Shown here one piece after another: positions 14,484-22,966 of a stretch of DNA of 64,000 bases. The stretch lies in contig NZ_CP083951.1 in assembly GCF_006440675.2 (NCBI RefSeq), positions 1,631,001 to 1,695,000 on the forward strand. Direction: 5' to 3'. Positions within the stretch are counted from its first letter, which is position 1; each line of letters starts with the position of its first letter. The notes beneath the pieces are model-generated. The model saw nothing but the letters and a program-made list of their open reading frames with translations, was not told the origin of the DNA and searched no databases. Origin of the DNA: Mesorhizobium sp. B2-8-5 (GTDB taxonomy: Bacteria > Pseudomonadota > Alphaproteobacteria > Rhizobiales > Rhizobiaceae). Both the position numbers and the translations under genes were made by a program.

Positions 14484-15764
14484 CTAGCGCCTTTTCAAAA
14501 GACTCCGCATGCGGTTGCGCAGGATGCGCGCCATGTTGCGGGTCTCACGGTAGAGATGCAGTTGCGAGGCCGCCTGACGGGCCAGCCGGTCGGCATCCGG
14601 CGTCAGCCCGACCACCAGCGTGCCCATCGGCTTGCGCTCGCTCCACAGCCGGCTCATCACCGGATGGTCCGGAACCGCGCAGGAATCGGTCATGACGATG
14701 TTGGGATCGTCGAGATGCTGCTTGGTCACCTCGATCATCAGCAGCGTGCCCGGCGAATAGGCGGAAAGCGCCTCGTCATAGGCCGTCTTCCAGGTGTAAG
14801 CGACGCCGGCCTCGACGAAGACGACCAGGCAGGCGACGGTGCGGCCGTCGAGCGTCAGCAGATGGATACGGCACATGTCCTGCTCGGCCAGCCTATGCAC
14901 GGCTTCGCGGGCGAAGGCGGCGCGGTAACGGTCGATCGCCATCGCGGTGCGCTCGCGGCCTTTCCAGCCGGCCGCTTCAAGCGTCAGGAAGCTTTCGATG
15001 GCGTGGCGTATCTCGTCCTGCCCGCGTGCCACGATGTGCTCGAGCTTGCCTTGATCGGCGAGGCGCCGCTTCAGCCGGCGGAATTCGCGATAGTGATGCG
15101 CGCGCAGCGAGGCCTTGAGGTAGTCCTCGCCGTCGGCATCGCTTTCAAGCACCGGGCGCTCGACCTTGCCGGTGGTCACCATGGTCAGGCCGCGGCTGTC
15201 GGCAAACGAGGTCATGAGGCTCGCCACCGGACCGTCGAGCTTGATGTCGGGCAGCACGAAGACCTTGGGCAGCTTGAGATGCGGCCGCGACAGCATCGAG
15301 AAGAAATCCTCGATGACGCCGACCGGATCGTCGCGATCGACCAGCGGCGTTCCGAGCGGGCCGAACGGGCTCGACCATGTGCGCATCACCGGGACGCCGA
15401 GCGGGATCGCCGGCCGCTCGACCGAGAACGGCACCAGAAGCCGCAGCCGGTTGCGGTATTCGTCGCCGTCGCGGATGACGGCAAGCCGCACCTCGCGGTC
15501 TTCCAGCCGGGGCATCGCCGGCGCCAGGAAGCGCGGGTTGAAGAAGACGTTCGGCTCGATCGTGCGGGCGCTGAGATAGTCGAGTTCCTCGACAAGTTCG
15601 AAGCCCGCCGAGGCTGGGTAGATGGCGAGCTTGCGCTCCGGCCGGTTGCTGGCGAAGAGCTCGATATGGGCGGGGTCGACCTCGCGCGCCAGGCCGGCAA
15701 GGTTGGAGACCATGGCGCCGGCGGTGCCGCCGCTGGTCTCTTCGAGCAACGGGACGGCGGCCAT
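14484..15764 (-). CDS. GNAT-fold acyltransferase (BioF2/CelD-like), paired with flippase
   Basis: About 426 residues. The C-terminal half has the GNAT fold seen in CelD/FemAB-like proteins: LKASLRAHHYREFRRLKRRL, RIHLLTLDGRTVACLVVFVE, AYSPGTLLMIEVTKQHL and a final arginine-rich tail. Relatives act in polysaccharide or lipid modification. The start codon overlaps the flippase stop as TGATG, so the pair is translationally coupled. An open frame continues upstream through the flippase gene in another frame, but its composition is that of a shadow. The acceptor is unknown. Confidence 0.8.
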   Translation of the reverse strand: MAAVPLLEETSGGTAGAMVSNLAGLAREVDPAHIELFASNRPERKLAIYPASAGFELVEELDYLSARTIEPNVFFNPRFLAPAMPRLEDREVRLAVIRDGDEYRNRLRLLVPFSVERPAIPLGVPVMRTWSSPFGPLGTPLVDRDDPVGVIEDFFSMLSRPHLKLPKVFVLPDIKLDGPVASLMTSFADSRGLTMVTTGKVERPVLESDADGEDYLKASLRAHHYREFRRLKRRLADQGKLEHIVARGQDEIRHAIESFLTLEAAGWKGRERTAMAIDRYRAAFAREAVHRLAEQDMCRIHLLTLDGRTVACLVVFVEAGVAYTWKTAYDEALSAYSPGTLLMIEVTKQHLDDPNIVMTDSCAVPDHPVMSRLWSERKPMGTLVVGLTPDADRLARQAASQLHLYRETRNMARILRNRMRSLLKRR

Positions 15765-17167
15765 CAGGCGATTTCCTTGTTTGCGGGCACGAAGATCGCC
15801 ATCACGATGCCGAGCTTGCGCCAGACGGTGAAGGACAGCGCACTGGCCTCGAAGACCATGGCGAGGCTGGTGGCGATTGCCGCGCCCCAGAGGCCGAACA
15901 GCGGGATCAACAGCACGTTGAGGCCGATGTTCAGGGCAAGCGTCATGGCATAGACGGCGGCGCAGATGTTCTGGTTGCCGCTCATGGTGAGCAGGCTTTC
16001 GCAGGGGCCGACGGCGGCGCGCGCCACGACGCCCAGCACAAGCAGGAAGAGCAGCGGGTAGCCAGCGGTGAATTCGGGACCGAACAGCATCAGCATCGGC
16101 TCGCCCAGCGCCAGCACCATGAGCGCCATCAGCAACGAGGGCCAGAAGGTCCAGGACACGGTCTCGCGAGCGAAGGCGGCGAGCTTGTCCGGTTCGCCAT
16201 GGGTGAACTGCGCGTAGCGCTGGGCAACGCCGGCCTTGACCGCGAAATAGACGAAATGCACCAGCGCCAGCGTCTTCACCGTGGCGAAATAGACGGCGAC
16301 ATCGTTGGGGTTCATATAGGCGCCGACCATCAGCACGTCGGCATTGGTGAGCAGGAAGAAGAAGCTCTCGACCAGGAATATCGGCAGCGAAACGAGGATC
16401 CACTGGCCGAAATGCACCGCCATCGGCCCGGCCGGTATCTTTTTCTCCATGCGCGAGGTGACGGCCATCAGCTGGCCGAGCGTCGTGACATAGGTGGCCG
16501 CGATCGAGGCGAAGATCGCGGTCTTGGCGTCGGGCACGTAGTGCAGGCCAAGCATCAGCGCCATGAACGCCAGAATCAGCACCGGCCGCACCAGATAGGT
16601 GGGCGAGAGCGCCAGCAGCGCCCAGGAATTGGCGCGCGCCAGCCCCTGCAGGAGATCGCCGAGCGCGATCATCGGCAGGCAGATGACGCCGAGGATGAAG
16701 GGGATGACGTAGTAGTTCTCGATCCAGTCCGAGGCGAGCCACACGCCAAGGGCGCCGAGGCCCGCGATCAGCGTCGAAGCAGCGAGCACGAACAGGCGGC
16801 TGGCGAGCACGATGCCGCGCAGTTCGGCCAGCATGCCGCGTTCGCGATATTCGGGAATGAAACGAATGACCGAGGTGTGGAAGCCGAGGCAGGCGAGGTT
16901 GCCGACGATGACCATCGTCACCCAGACCAGCACCGAGATGCCGTATTCGAACGAGCCCATCCAGCGCGCCATCAGCACCTGGCTGACGAAGGCGATGAAG
17001 GCGCTGATGATACGGATCGAAAAGGCGATCAGCGACATGCGCCCGGCTTCGCCGCGCTCGTCGGCGGTGAACAGCACTGCGTCGATGCGGCCAAGCAACG
17101 GACGCATGCGCAGCGCCCAGCGCTGCGGCAGGAACCGCCCGGCAGTCGTCGCCGCGGAAAAGCGCAC
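15764..17167 (-). CDS. Polysaccharide (Wzx-type) flippase family protein
   Basis: A 467-residue protein with 12-14 hydrophobic helices, consistent with the MOP superfamily of oligosaccharide-lipid flippases. It shows ISAFIAFVSQVLMARWMGSF in the first helix pair, where MARWMG is typical, and IPLFGLWGAAIATSLAMVFE near the C-terminus. It probably moves a lipid-linked sugar across the inner membrane. The given start is the GTG at 17167; the ATG at 17107 is also plausible. Its only visible partner is the coupled GNAT-fold gene: no glycosyltransferase or polymerase is nearby. Confidence 0.83.
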   Translation of the reverse strand: MRFSAATTAGRFLPQRWALRMRPLLGRIDAVLFTADERGEAGRMSLIAFSIRIISAFIAFVSQVLMARWMGSFEYGISVLVWVTMVIVGNLACLGFHTSVIRFIPEYRERGMLAELRGIVLASRLFVLAASTLIAGLGALGVWLASDWIENYYVIPFILGVICLPMIALGDLLQGLARANSWALLALSPTYLVRPVLILAFMALMLGLHYVPDAKTAIFASIAATYVTTLGQLMAVTSRMEKKIPAGPMAVHFGQWILVSLPIFLVESFFFLLTNADVLMVGAYMNPNDVAVYFATVKTLALVHFVYFAVKAGVAQRYAQFTHGEPDKLAAFARETVSWTFWPSLLMALMVLALGEPMLMLFGPEFTAGYPLLFLLVLGVVARAAVGPCESLLTMSGNQNICAAVYAMTLALNIGLNVLLIPLFGLWGAAIATSLAMVFEASALSFTVWRKLGIVMAIFVPANKEIA

Positions 17168-17619
17168 CCAGAACTCTCCGTTTTCCGCCTCTTTCCAAGG
17201 TTTCGGTCTATCCGAAACACCTTAAGAAAGGGTGGGTGGGGTGCCGGCGGGCGTATGAGGGGCAGCGCGGGCTTTCGGAAATTGCGCTGAAGTGCGCAAG
17301 CCGTAGAAAGCTAAAAAGCTGCGCGGGCATGATAGCAAATAAGCAGACATCTCGTACGGGAATTCGCGCTGAATTTTCCCGTGTCGGGACAAGATTTTTG
17401 GGAATATCTGGGAGGTCATTCTCGAATTAAGGGTGACGGAATAACCTTTCTCCAGATTGCCTACGCCATGATTGCGGTCTCGTACCTTGTTGCCGTTTTG
17501 GCACTAATTTCAGGTCACTAGCTGCGAAACGCGGCCAATCGCAATCGCCGGCGCTGCCCCTCATCCGGCCCTTCGGGCCACCTTCTCCCCGTCAAACGGG
17601 GAGAAGGCAAGGGCGCTGC
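17168..17619. other. 452-bp intergenic stretch, upstream region plus repeat
   Basis: The left part is the promoter region of the flippase gene and is comparatively AT-rich around 17320-17460. The right part contains a palindromic repeat (17556-17608). Short open frames here lack any family pattern. I see no RNA gene. Confidence 0.5.
17556..17608. repeat. Rhizobial intergenic palindromic repeat
   Basis: GCCCCTCATCCGGCCCTTCG is followed by the hairpin CCTTCTCCCCG-tcaaa-CGGGGAGAAGG. The GGCC-cttc-GGGCC and CTTCTCCCCG palindromes are the common RIME-like intergenic unit of Rhizobiales. It lies just after the stop of the leftward gene at 17620 and could fold in its transcript. Confidence 0.75.
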
Positions 17620-18123
17620 TTACATCCCCTTCATAGCGTCGCAGGACACATTCGGGTTCATGTCGGCGAAGGCGCCGGTGGGGTTCTGCTTCCAGGCCCA
17701 GACATGCAGCTCGTAGAACGGGCCGAGGCCGTAGCGGTTGGGGGCGCTGTTGAAGTTGAACAGCTGGCCTTCGAGCGAGGCCGGACCCTTCGAAGTGATA
17801 TATTCGACGGCGACCAGCTTCAGCGTGCCGTCGGCCATCGGCTCGTACATGACCGCCTCCGGCTTGGCGACGTCGACGGCGTCGTCCTTGAGGTAGGTCG
17901 CATTGACGTAGTGGATGCCCATGGCGCCGCCGGTGATGCCGCTGGCGCAGGGGATCGGCGCGTAGCCTTCAGCTTTCGCCACCGCGACGTCCTCGAAGCG
18001 GCTGTCCAGCGCCCGCACCTTTTCGGCAAGCGGATTGACGGTTTCGGCGTGGGTGGCGCTTGCCGCCATGACGGCCAGGGCCGATGCGCCGATGAAATAT
18101 CTGGTCAGGCTGGGGATGCTCAC
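17620..18123 (-). CDS. Secreted/periplasmic protein of unknown function
   Basis: About 167 residues from the GTG at 18123, which has GGAGAGAA just upstream. A signal peptide (YFIGASALAVMAASATHA) is followed by a compact domain with AEGYAPIPCASGITGGAMGI, MYEPMADGTLKLVAVEY and GPFYELHVWAWKQNPTGAFA. Similar small proteins are common in rhizobia and other proteobacteria but have no assigned role. Two cysteines (in IPCAS and NVSCDAM) may form a disulfide. It is monocistronic as far as can be seen. Confidence 0.75.
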   Translation of the reverse strand: MSIPSLTRYFIGASALAVMAASATHAETVNPLAEKVRALDSRFEDVAVAKAEGYAPIPCASGITGGAMGIHYVNATYLKDDAVDVAKPEAVMYEPMADGTLKLVAVEYITSKGPASLEGQLFNFNSAPNRYGLGPFYELHVWAWKQNPTGAFADMNPNVSCDAMKGM

Positions 18124-18258
18124 TGTTCTCTCTCCAATTCCGTTAAGCGCGCGCGCAAGGGCAGGGCCGGTCTTTTTCAAGGCCGGGCCTGCGACGCTTG
18201 GCGCGCGTGTCATTCGAAGGGCGAGACCGCGAGGTCCCGCCAGGGCCGGTATGGAACA

Positions 18259-18465
18259 TCAGTAATGCCACCAATATTCCCAGTATTCGCGCGGCAATTC
18301 CCGCTCACGGAGGCCGATGTCGCGCCTCAGATGGTGATCCTGCGGGAGAGGCCGGCGGCGCCTGTTTCGCACAGGCGAAAACAGTGCCGACACGAGCCGC
18401 CGCATGAAGCCGCGCCGCGGTGCGAGAGTATCCGCCGCGGCGGATACTCCCTCGCTGTCCGGCAT
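18259..18465 (-). CDS. Small DUF1127-like protein
   Basis: A 68-residue Arg-rich protein from the ATG at 18465. The C-terminal PQDHHLRRDIGLRERELP resembles the DUF1127 signature (…HLLRDIGL), found in short alphaproteobacterial RNA-linked or phosphate-regulated proteins. The tail EYWEYWWHY is extra. The longer frame from 18633 overlaps the DUF4242 gene and has no similarity there. It lies 61 bp after that gene on the same strand. Confidence 0.55.
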   Translation of the reverse strand: MPDSEGVSAAADTLAPRRGFMRRLVSALFSPVRNRRRRPLPQDHHLRRDIGLRERELPREYWEYWWHY

Positions 18466-18526
18466 GACAACAGGTCCGCCATCGACAAGGACGATCGTCT
18501 CATCGTTTTGTCGTTCATCTGCCCGA

Positions 18527-18799
18527 TCAGCGATAAAAGTAGGGGTCAAGGACCCGCACCTCCGTGATCTTGTCGACGGGAAGCGCATTCTTCTGCGCGG
18601 TGCTGCGGATCGCCTCCGGCGAGGGCGCGTCATAGATGCAGAAGCTCTTCGACTTGTCCGGCGAGACGAAGGATTGCACCCAGGTTACGCCTTTCTCGGC
18701 GTTGCGGGCGATGACGCCGCCCATCGCGGTCGCGCCGGCGTCGTTCATCGGCACATGAAGCCCATCGGGAAAGGTACGTTCAATCAGGTAACGAGGCAC
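18527..18799 (-). CDS. DUF4242 domain protein
   Basis: A 90-residue protein spanning one DUF4242 domain: MPRYLIERTFPDGLHVP at the start, VTWVQSFVSPDKSKSFCIYD in the middle (a typical aromatic/acid pattern of this ferredoxin-like fold) and ITEVRVLDPYFYR at the end. Some family members bind nickel. It starts at a GTG with AAGGAACCCC upstream. It stands directly opposite the LuxR-type regulator gene, whose start is about 240 bp away. Confidence 0.8.
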   Translation of the reverse strand: MPRYLIERTFPDGLHVPMNDAGATAMGGVIARNAEKGVTWVQSFVSPDKSKSFCIYDAPSPEAIRSTAQKNALPVDKITEVRVLDPYFYR

Positions 18800-19037
18800 G
18801 ATAGGGGTTCCTTTCGTTGGTGAGTTGCGCTCGGTTCAAGCGCGACCCAGCAGAAATCACCTTCGCGGAAGGCGCGCATCGGCACCTTTCCCCATATTTG
18901 ACGGGACGATTCCCTATCTTTGGAGCGTTCTATGTGGAAGCAGGCACTGGAACGTGTGGAAGGTCACATTTCCACAGCTTCGTACCGACTATCCAGCGGC
19001 ATCCGCCGCGCCAACAATCCCATTCGCGAGAGTGACG

Positions 19038-21623
19038 ATGCTTCTGGAAAGACAGACGCAACTGAACCAACTGGAGGCCGTGCTGGCCGGCACCGTGCGA
19101 GGCCACGGCCGCGTCGTGGCGCTGTCCGGCGAAGCCGGCGCCGGCAAGACGACGCTGGTCGAGGCGTTCACGGAGCGGATGACGGCAGGCGTGAAGCTGT
19201 TGCGCGGTGCCTGCGAAGACCTCTCGATTCCCGACCCGCTCGGCGCGCTCTACGATCTTGCGCGCGAGGCGGGATGGGAGTTGCCGCAGGCGATCGATGC
19301 CCGTCAGGGGCAAAGGCTGCCGTTCTTTTCCGACGCGCTCGACGTTTTCGAGACGAAGGGTCCAAGCGTCCTGGTCATCGAGGATCTGCACTGGGCGGAT
19401 GATGCGACGCTCGATTTCGTGCGCTTCCTGGGCCGGCGTATCGCGAGCACCCACATCCTGCTTCTGATCACGGCGCGCACCGACCGCAGCGAGGGGCAGA
19501 TGCGGGTGCGCCGGGCGCTCGGCGAAATCCCGGCCGGCAACGTCCATCGTATCGAGGTCCCTTTGCTCAGCGAGACGGCCGTCCTGTCGCTCGCCGAGGC
19601 CGCCGGCCGCGACGGCGGCGCCATCTACCGCGCCACGGCAGGCAATGCCTTCTTTGTGACGGAGTTGCTGGCCGGCGAGAAAGACGGCCTGCTGCCGGTC
19701 AGCGTGCGCGACGCGGTGCTCGCGCGCGCCGAGCAGCTCTCCTCCGGCGCCCGCTCGATGCTCGACGCGGTCTCGGTGTTCCCGCGCCGCGCCGACGCCT
19801 GGGCGCTCAGCGGCCTTTGCGGAATTGCCGCCGCCGGCCAGCTCGCCGAATGCGTCGCCAACGGCCTGCTCGAGGATTTCGGCGACGGCTATGCCTTCCG
19901 CCACGAGATCGCCCGCACGGCGATCGAGATGGCGCTGACGCCCAGCAAGAGACGGGAGTACAACGAGCGCGCCTTGGCAGCGTTGCGGGAAAATCCGCAA
20001 GTCGCCACCGCAAGGCTGGTGCATCATGCCGTGGAGGCGCAAAGCCTGGACGTGGTGCGCGAGCTGGCGCCGGTCGCCGCGCGCGAGGCTTCCCGCGTCG
20101 GTGCCCATCGCGATGCGGCGGGTTACTACGAGGTCGCCCTGCGCCACGCGGATATCCTGCCGATCGAGAAGCGGGCGGAGCTTTATGAAGGCCATGCCTT
20201 CGAGTGCCATCTGATCGGCCGCATCGACGCGGCGATGGAAGCGCAGGACCGGGCGCGCCAGCTGCGCCGGGCGCTGGGCGATCGGCTCAAGGAAGGCGAC
20301 TGCCTCAGGTGCCTGTCGCGCTTTGCTTATCTGCTCGGCGATCGCGAGGCAGCGGACCGTTTCGGCGAGCAGGCCGTGGAGCTTCTGGAGACCGCTCCCG
20401 ACAGCGCCGAGCTGGCGATGGCCTACTCTAACCTCTCGCAACTGGCGATGCTGGCCGAGCGGCTCGAGGACACGCTTTCGCTCGGCGGCAAGGCGGCCGA
20501 ACTGGCGGAGCGGCTCAACCGGGCGGACATTGTCTGTCATGCGCTGAACAATGTCGGCGCCGCCGGACAATGGCTGGATTTTGCCAAAGGGCGGCGCGAT
20601 CTCGCACGCAGCCTTGGGATTGCGCTGTCGGGCAACTTCCAGGAGCATGCGGCGCGCGCCTTCACGAACTGCGCCTGCGTCGAGATGAATAGCCTCAGCT
20701 TCAAGGAGGCGGCGTCGTTCCTGGATCGCGGCATTGGCTATTGCGTCGAGAACGATCTCGCGACATGGCGCGACTACATGCGCGGCGTGCAGGCGCAGCT
20801 TTTGCTTCGGCGCGGCTTTTGGGACGACGCCGCGACAATGGCGCATGAGGTTGTCGACGACGACGCAACGACGCCGCTCGTGCGCTATCCGTCGCTGGTG
20901 GCTCTGGCGAGGCTGCGCATCCGCCGCGGCGACCCATCGGCCGAGCCGATCGTCGAAGAGATGAGGCGGTTCCTGGACAAGGGCATGGAGCTGCAGCGCC
21001 TTGTGGCGTTTGCCGAGGTGCTGGCTGAGTTGGCCTGGCTTGGACAAGCCGACAGGCAGGAAGCCTTGCGCCTGATCGCGGTTGCCGAAAGCCTCGCGCC
21101 GACGCCGGCCGTGTTCGGCGAACTTGCCACCTGGCGGCAGCTGTTGTCGCCCGGATCCGACCCCGGCGATACGAACGGCATGGCGGAGCCGCACCGCCTG
21201 CAACTGACCGGCGACTGGCGCGCCGCCGCAGCGCTATGGGCCGAAATGGGGGCGCCTTTCGAACAGGCAATGGCCTTGCTGCTCGGCGACGAAGCGGCGC
21301 AGCGCGAAGCGCTTGCCATTTTTGAGGACCTTGGCGCGAGGGCGGTCGCGCAGCACGTCCGCGGCCTTATGCGGGAAAGCGGCGTCAGCCACATCGCGAG
21401 AGGACCGCGACAGGCGACGCGCGCCAACCAGGCCGGCCTCACGCAGCGCCAGATGGAGGTGCTGCAGCTGATCGAACGCGGCTTTTCCAACAAGAAGATC
21501 GCCGCGCATCTGACCATCTCGCCAAAGACGGTCGATCATCACGTGTCGGCGGTGCTGGACAAGCTGGAGGCCGTCTCGCGCGGCGAGGCGACGGCGGCCG
21601 CGCGCGATTCGGGATTGATCTAA
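19038..21623 (+). CDS. LuxR-type transcriptional regulator with AAA ATPase domain (MalT/LAL-like)
   Basis: About 861 residues. A P-loop (GEAGAGKTT, residues 31-39) and a Walker B-like VLVIEDLHWADD (111-122) form an STAND-type ATPase. A long helical repeat region follows, then a C-terminal LuxR-type HTH: LTQRQMEVLQLIERGFSNKK and HLTISPKTVDHHVSAVLDKL. Such large ATP-binding LuxR regulators sense a ligand or partner and activate transcription. The frame is open back to 18825; the start at 19038 (or GTG 19032) follows a GAGAG site. The next gene (Ldh2-type dehydrogenase) begins only 29 bp downstream and is a possible target. Confidence 0.87.
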   Translation: MLLERQTQLNQLEAVLAGTVRGHGRVVALSGEAGAGKTTLVEAFTERMTAGVKLLRGACEDLSIPDPLGALYDLAREAGWELPQAIDARQGQRLPFFSDALDVFETKGPSVLVIEDLHWADDATLDFVRFLGRRIASTHILLLITARTDRSEGQMRVRRALGEIPAGNVHRIEVPLLSETAVLSLAEAAGRDGGAIYRATAGNAFFVTELLAGEKDGLLPVSVRDAVLARAEQLSSGARSMLDAVSVFPRRADAWALSGLCGIAAAGQLAECVANGLLEDFGDGYAFRHEIARTAIEMALTPSKRREYNERALAALRENPQVATARLVHHAVEAQSLDVVRELAPVAAREASRVGAHRDAAGYYEVALRHADILPIEKRAELYEGHAFECHLIGRIDAAMEAQDRARQLRRALGDRLKEGDCLRCLSRFAYLLGDREAADRFGEQAVELLETAPDSAELAMAYSNLSQLAMLAERLEDTLSLGGKAAELAERLNRADIVCHALNNVGAAGQWLDFAKGRRDLARSLGIALSGNFQEHAARAFTNCACVEMNSLSFKEAASFLDRGIGYCVENDLATWRDYMRGVQAQLLLRRGFWDDAATMAHEVVDDDATTPLVRYPSLVALARLRIRRGDPSAEPIVEEMRRFLDKGMELQRLVAFAEVLAELAWLGQADRQEALRLIAVAESLAPTPAVFGELATWRQLLSPGSDPGDTNGMAEPHRLQLTGDWRAAAALWAEMGAPFEQAMALLLGDEAAQREALAIFEDLGARAVAQHVRGLMRESGVSHIARGPRQATRANQAGLTQRQMEVLQLIERGFSNKKIAAHLTISPKTVDHHVSAVLDKLEAVSRGEATAAARDSGLI

Positions 21624-21652
21624 ACTTGATTGTACCGCACAAACCAATGGTC

Positions 21653-22750
21653 ATGGAGGAGCCAACTTACGTCATTCCTGCCGCGCGGCTGAAAGAGTTC
21701 GTCGCGACTATTTTCGCGACCGCCGGCTGCGCGCGGGACGAAGCGGATCGGATCGGACACTACCTTCTGTCGGCCAATCTAGCGGGCCATGACAGCCACG
21801 GCGTGATACGCACTCCGCGTTATCTCTATTGGCTGCGGCAGGGTTATGTCCGACCGGGGCAGACGCTGACGGTGGTCTCGGAGGGTCCCTCCTTCGCCAC
21901 AGTGGACGGCAATTGGGGCTTCGGCCAGACAATCGGTCCGTTGGCCGTCGACACAGGCGTGGAGAAAGCCAGGGCCGCGGGCGTTTCGATGATCGGCCTG
22001 CGAAACTCCAGCCATCTCGGCCGGATCGGCGACTGGGCAGAACGGGCCGCCGATGCCGGTCTGGTTTCGTTGCATTTCGTCAATGTGGGCGGCGGTGAGC
22101 TGGTTGCGCCGTTCGGTGGGATCGATCGACGGTTTTCCACGAATCCCATCTGCATAGGCGTTCCGTCGGACGGCAAGGAACCTATGTTCCTGCTTGATTT
22201 CGCGACGTCGCTTGTTGCCGAAGGCAAGGTACTGGTCGCATCGAACGGCGGCAAGCCAGTGCCGGAGGGAGCGCTGGTCGGGCTCGACGGAAAGTTCACC
22301 TCGGACCCGTCGGCACTTTACGGACCGATCGTGCCGGGCGGCGTTCGGGACTTAGCGCATGGCGAGGGCGCTCTCGTCGCTTTCGGTCTGCACAAGGGCT
22401 CCGGCCTTGCCTTCATGTGCGAAATCCTGGCGGGCGTCCTGGCTGGAGGCGCGACGTCCGGTCCTATCCCTGGCGGTAAGCGCGGCCGCATAAGCAACGG
22501 CATGCTGTCGATCTACCTCGACCCGGCCCGCTTTGGAGAGCCGGATTTCCTGCAGAGAGCGCGCGCTTACGCCAACTATGTGAAGGCCTCGCGACCGACC
22601 ACGCCCGGTACTCCGGTCCTGGTTCCAGGCGAGCCGGAAGCCCGGTCCCGCGAGGAGCGCCTGCGCTCCGGCGTTCCGCTGCAGAAGCAGACATGGGATG
22701 CGATCTGTGCAGCCGCGTTGTCGCTCGGGGTCCAGCCTCCGACGTTGTAG
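21653..22750 (+). CDS. Malate/L-lactate/ureidoglycolate dehydrogenase family oxidoreductase
   Basis: About 365 residues of the Ldh_2 family (NAD(P)-dependent 2-hydroxyacid dehydrogenases with a non-Rossmann fold). Conserved features include ANLAGHDSHGVIRTPRYLYW near the N-terminus (catalytic HDSHG), GLRNSSHLGRIGDW, and FGLHKGSGLAFMCEILAGVL. Substrates in the family are malate, sulfolactate, ureidoglycolate or delta-1-piperideine-2-carboxylate; which applies here cannot be told. Three starts are possible (TTG 21626, ATG 21647, ATG 21653). It directly follows the LuxR-type regulator and may be controlled by it. Confidence 0.87.
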   Translation: MEEPTYVIPAARLKEFVATIFATAGCARDEADRIGHYLLSANLAGHDSHGVIRTPRYLYWLRQGYVRPGQTLTVVSEGPSFATVDGNWGFGQTIGPLAVDTGVEKARAAGVSMIGLRNSSHLGRIGDWAERAADAGLVSLHFVNVGGGELVAPFGGIDRRFSTNPICIGVPSDGKEPMFLLDFATSLVAEGKVLVASNGGKPVPEGALVGLDGKFTSDPSALYGPIVPGGVRDLAHGEGALVAFGLHKGSGLAFMCEILAGVLAGGATSGPIPGGKRGRISNGMLSIYLDPARFGEPDFLQRARAYANYVKASRPTTPGTPVLVPGEPEARSREERLRSGVPLQKQTWDAICAAALSLGVQPPTL

Positions 22751-22931
22751 GACGCGATCTTCGATAGAATTGTTTGCCGCGTCGTGTCGATATCCGACAC
22801 CATGACTGCAGGCTTTATGGATGAATTGAAGTTAAGGTCGTGCAGTTGGAAGTAGTCGGGCACGCCGGGCACGGCTTTGGACCTGTTCAGCCCCTTGCGA
22901 AAGTTGTCTGGGACTGGGGTCATATCCGTTG

Positions 22932-22955
22932 AAAAGTCCCGGCGAAAGCCGGGAC
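22932..22955 (-). terminator. Rho-independent terminator of secA
   Basis: On the minus strand GTCCCGGC-tttc-GCCGGGAC is followed by TTTTC, 12 bp after the secA stop at 22967. The 8-bp GC stem and T-tail are a standard intrinsic terminator. Confidence 0.85.
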
Positions 22956-22966
22956 TGAAGACCTGC

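Noticed and set aside
15765..17198. Long N-terminal extension of the GNAT-type gene through the flippase
   Set aside because: It would overlap the whole flippase gene in another frame and is rich in Arg/Ala/His; the ATG at 15764 is coupled to the flippase stop.
17222..17419. 65-residue leftward frame upstream of the flippase
   Set aside because: No motif and no convincing start; it lies in an AT-richer promoter region.
18930..21203. 757-residue leftward frame opposite the LuxR-type regulator
   Set aside because: Shadow composition with no motif; the opposite strand has clear P-loop and HTH motifs.
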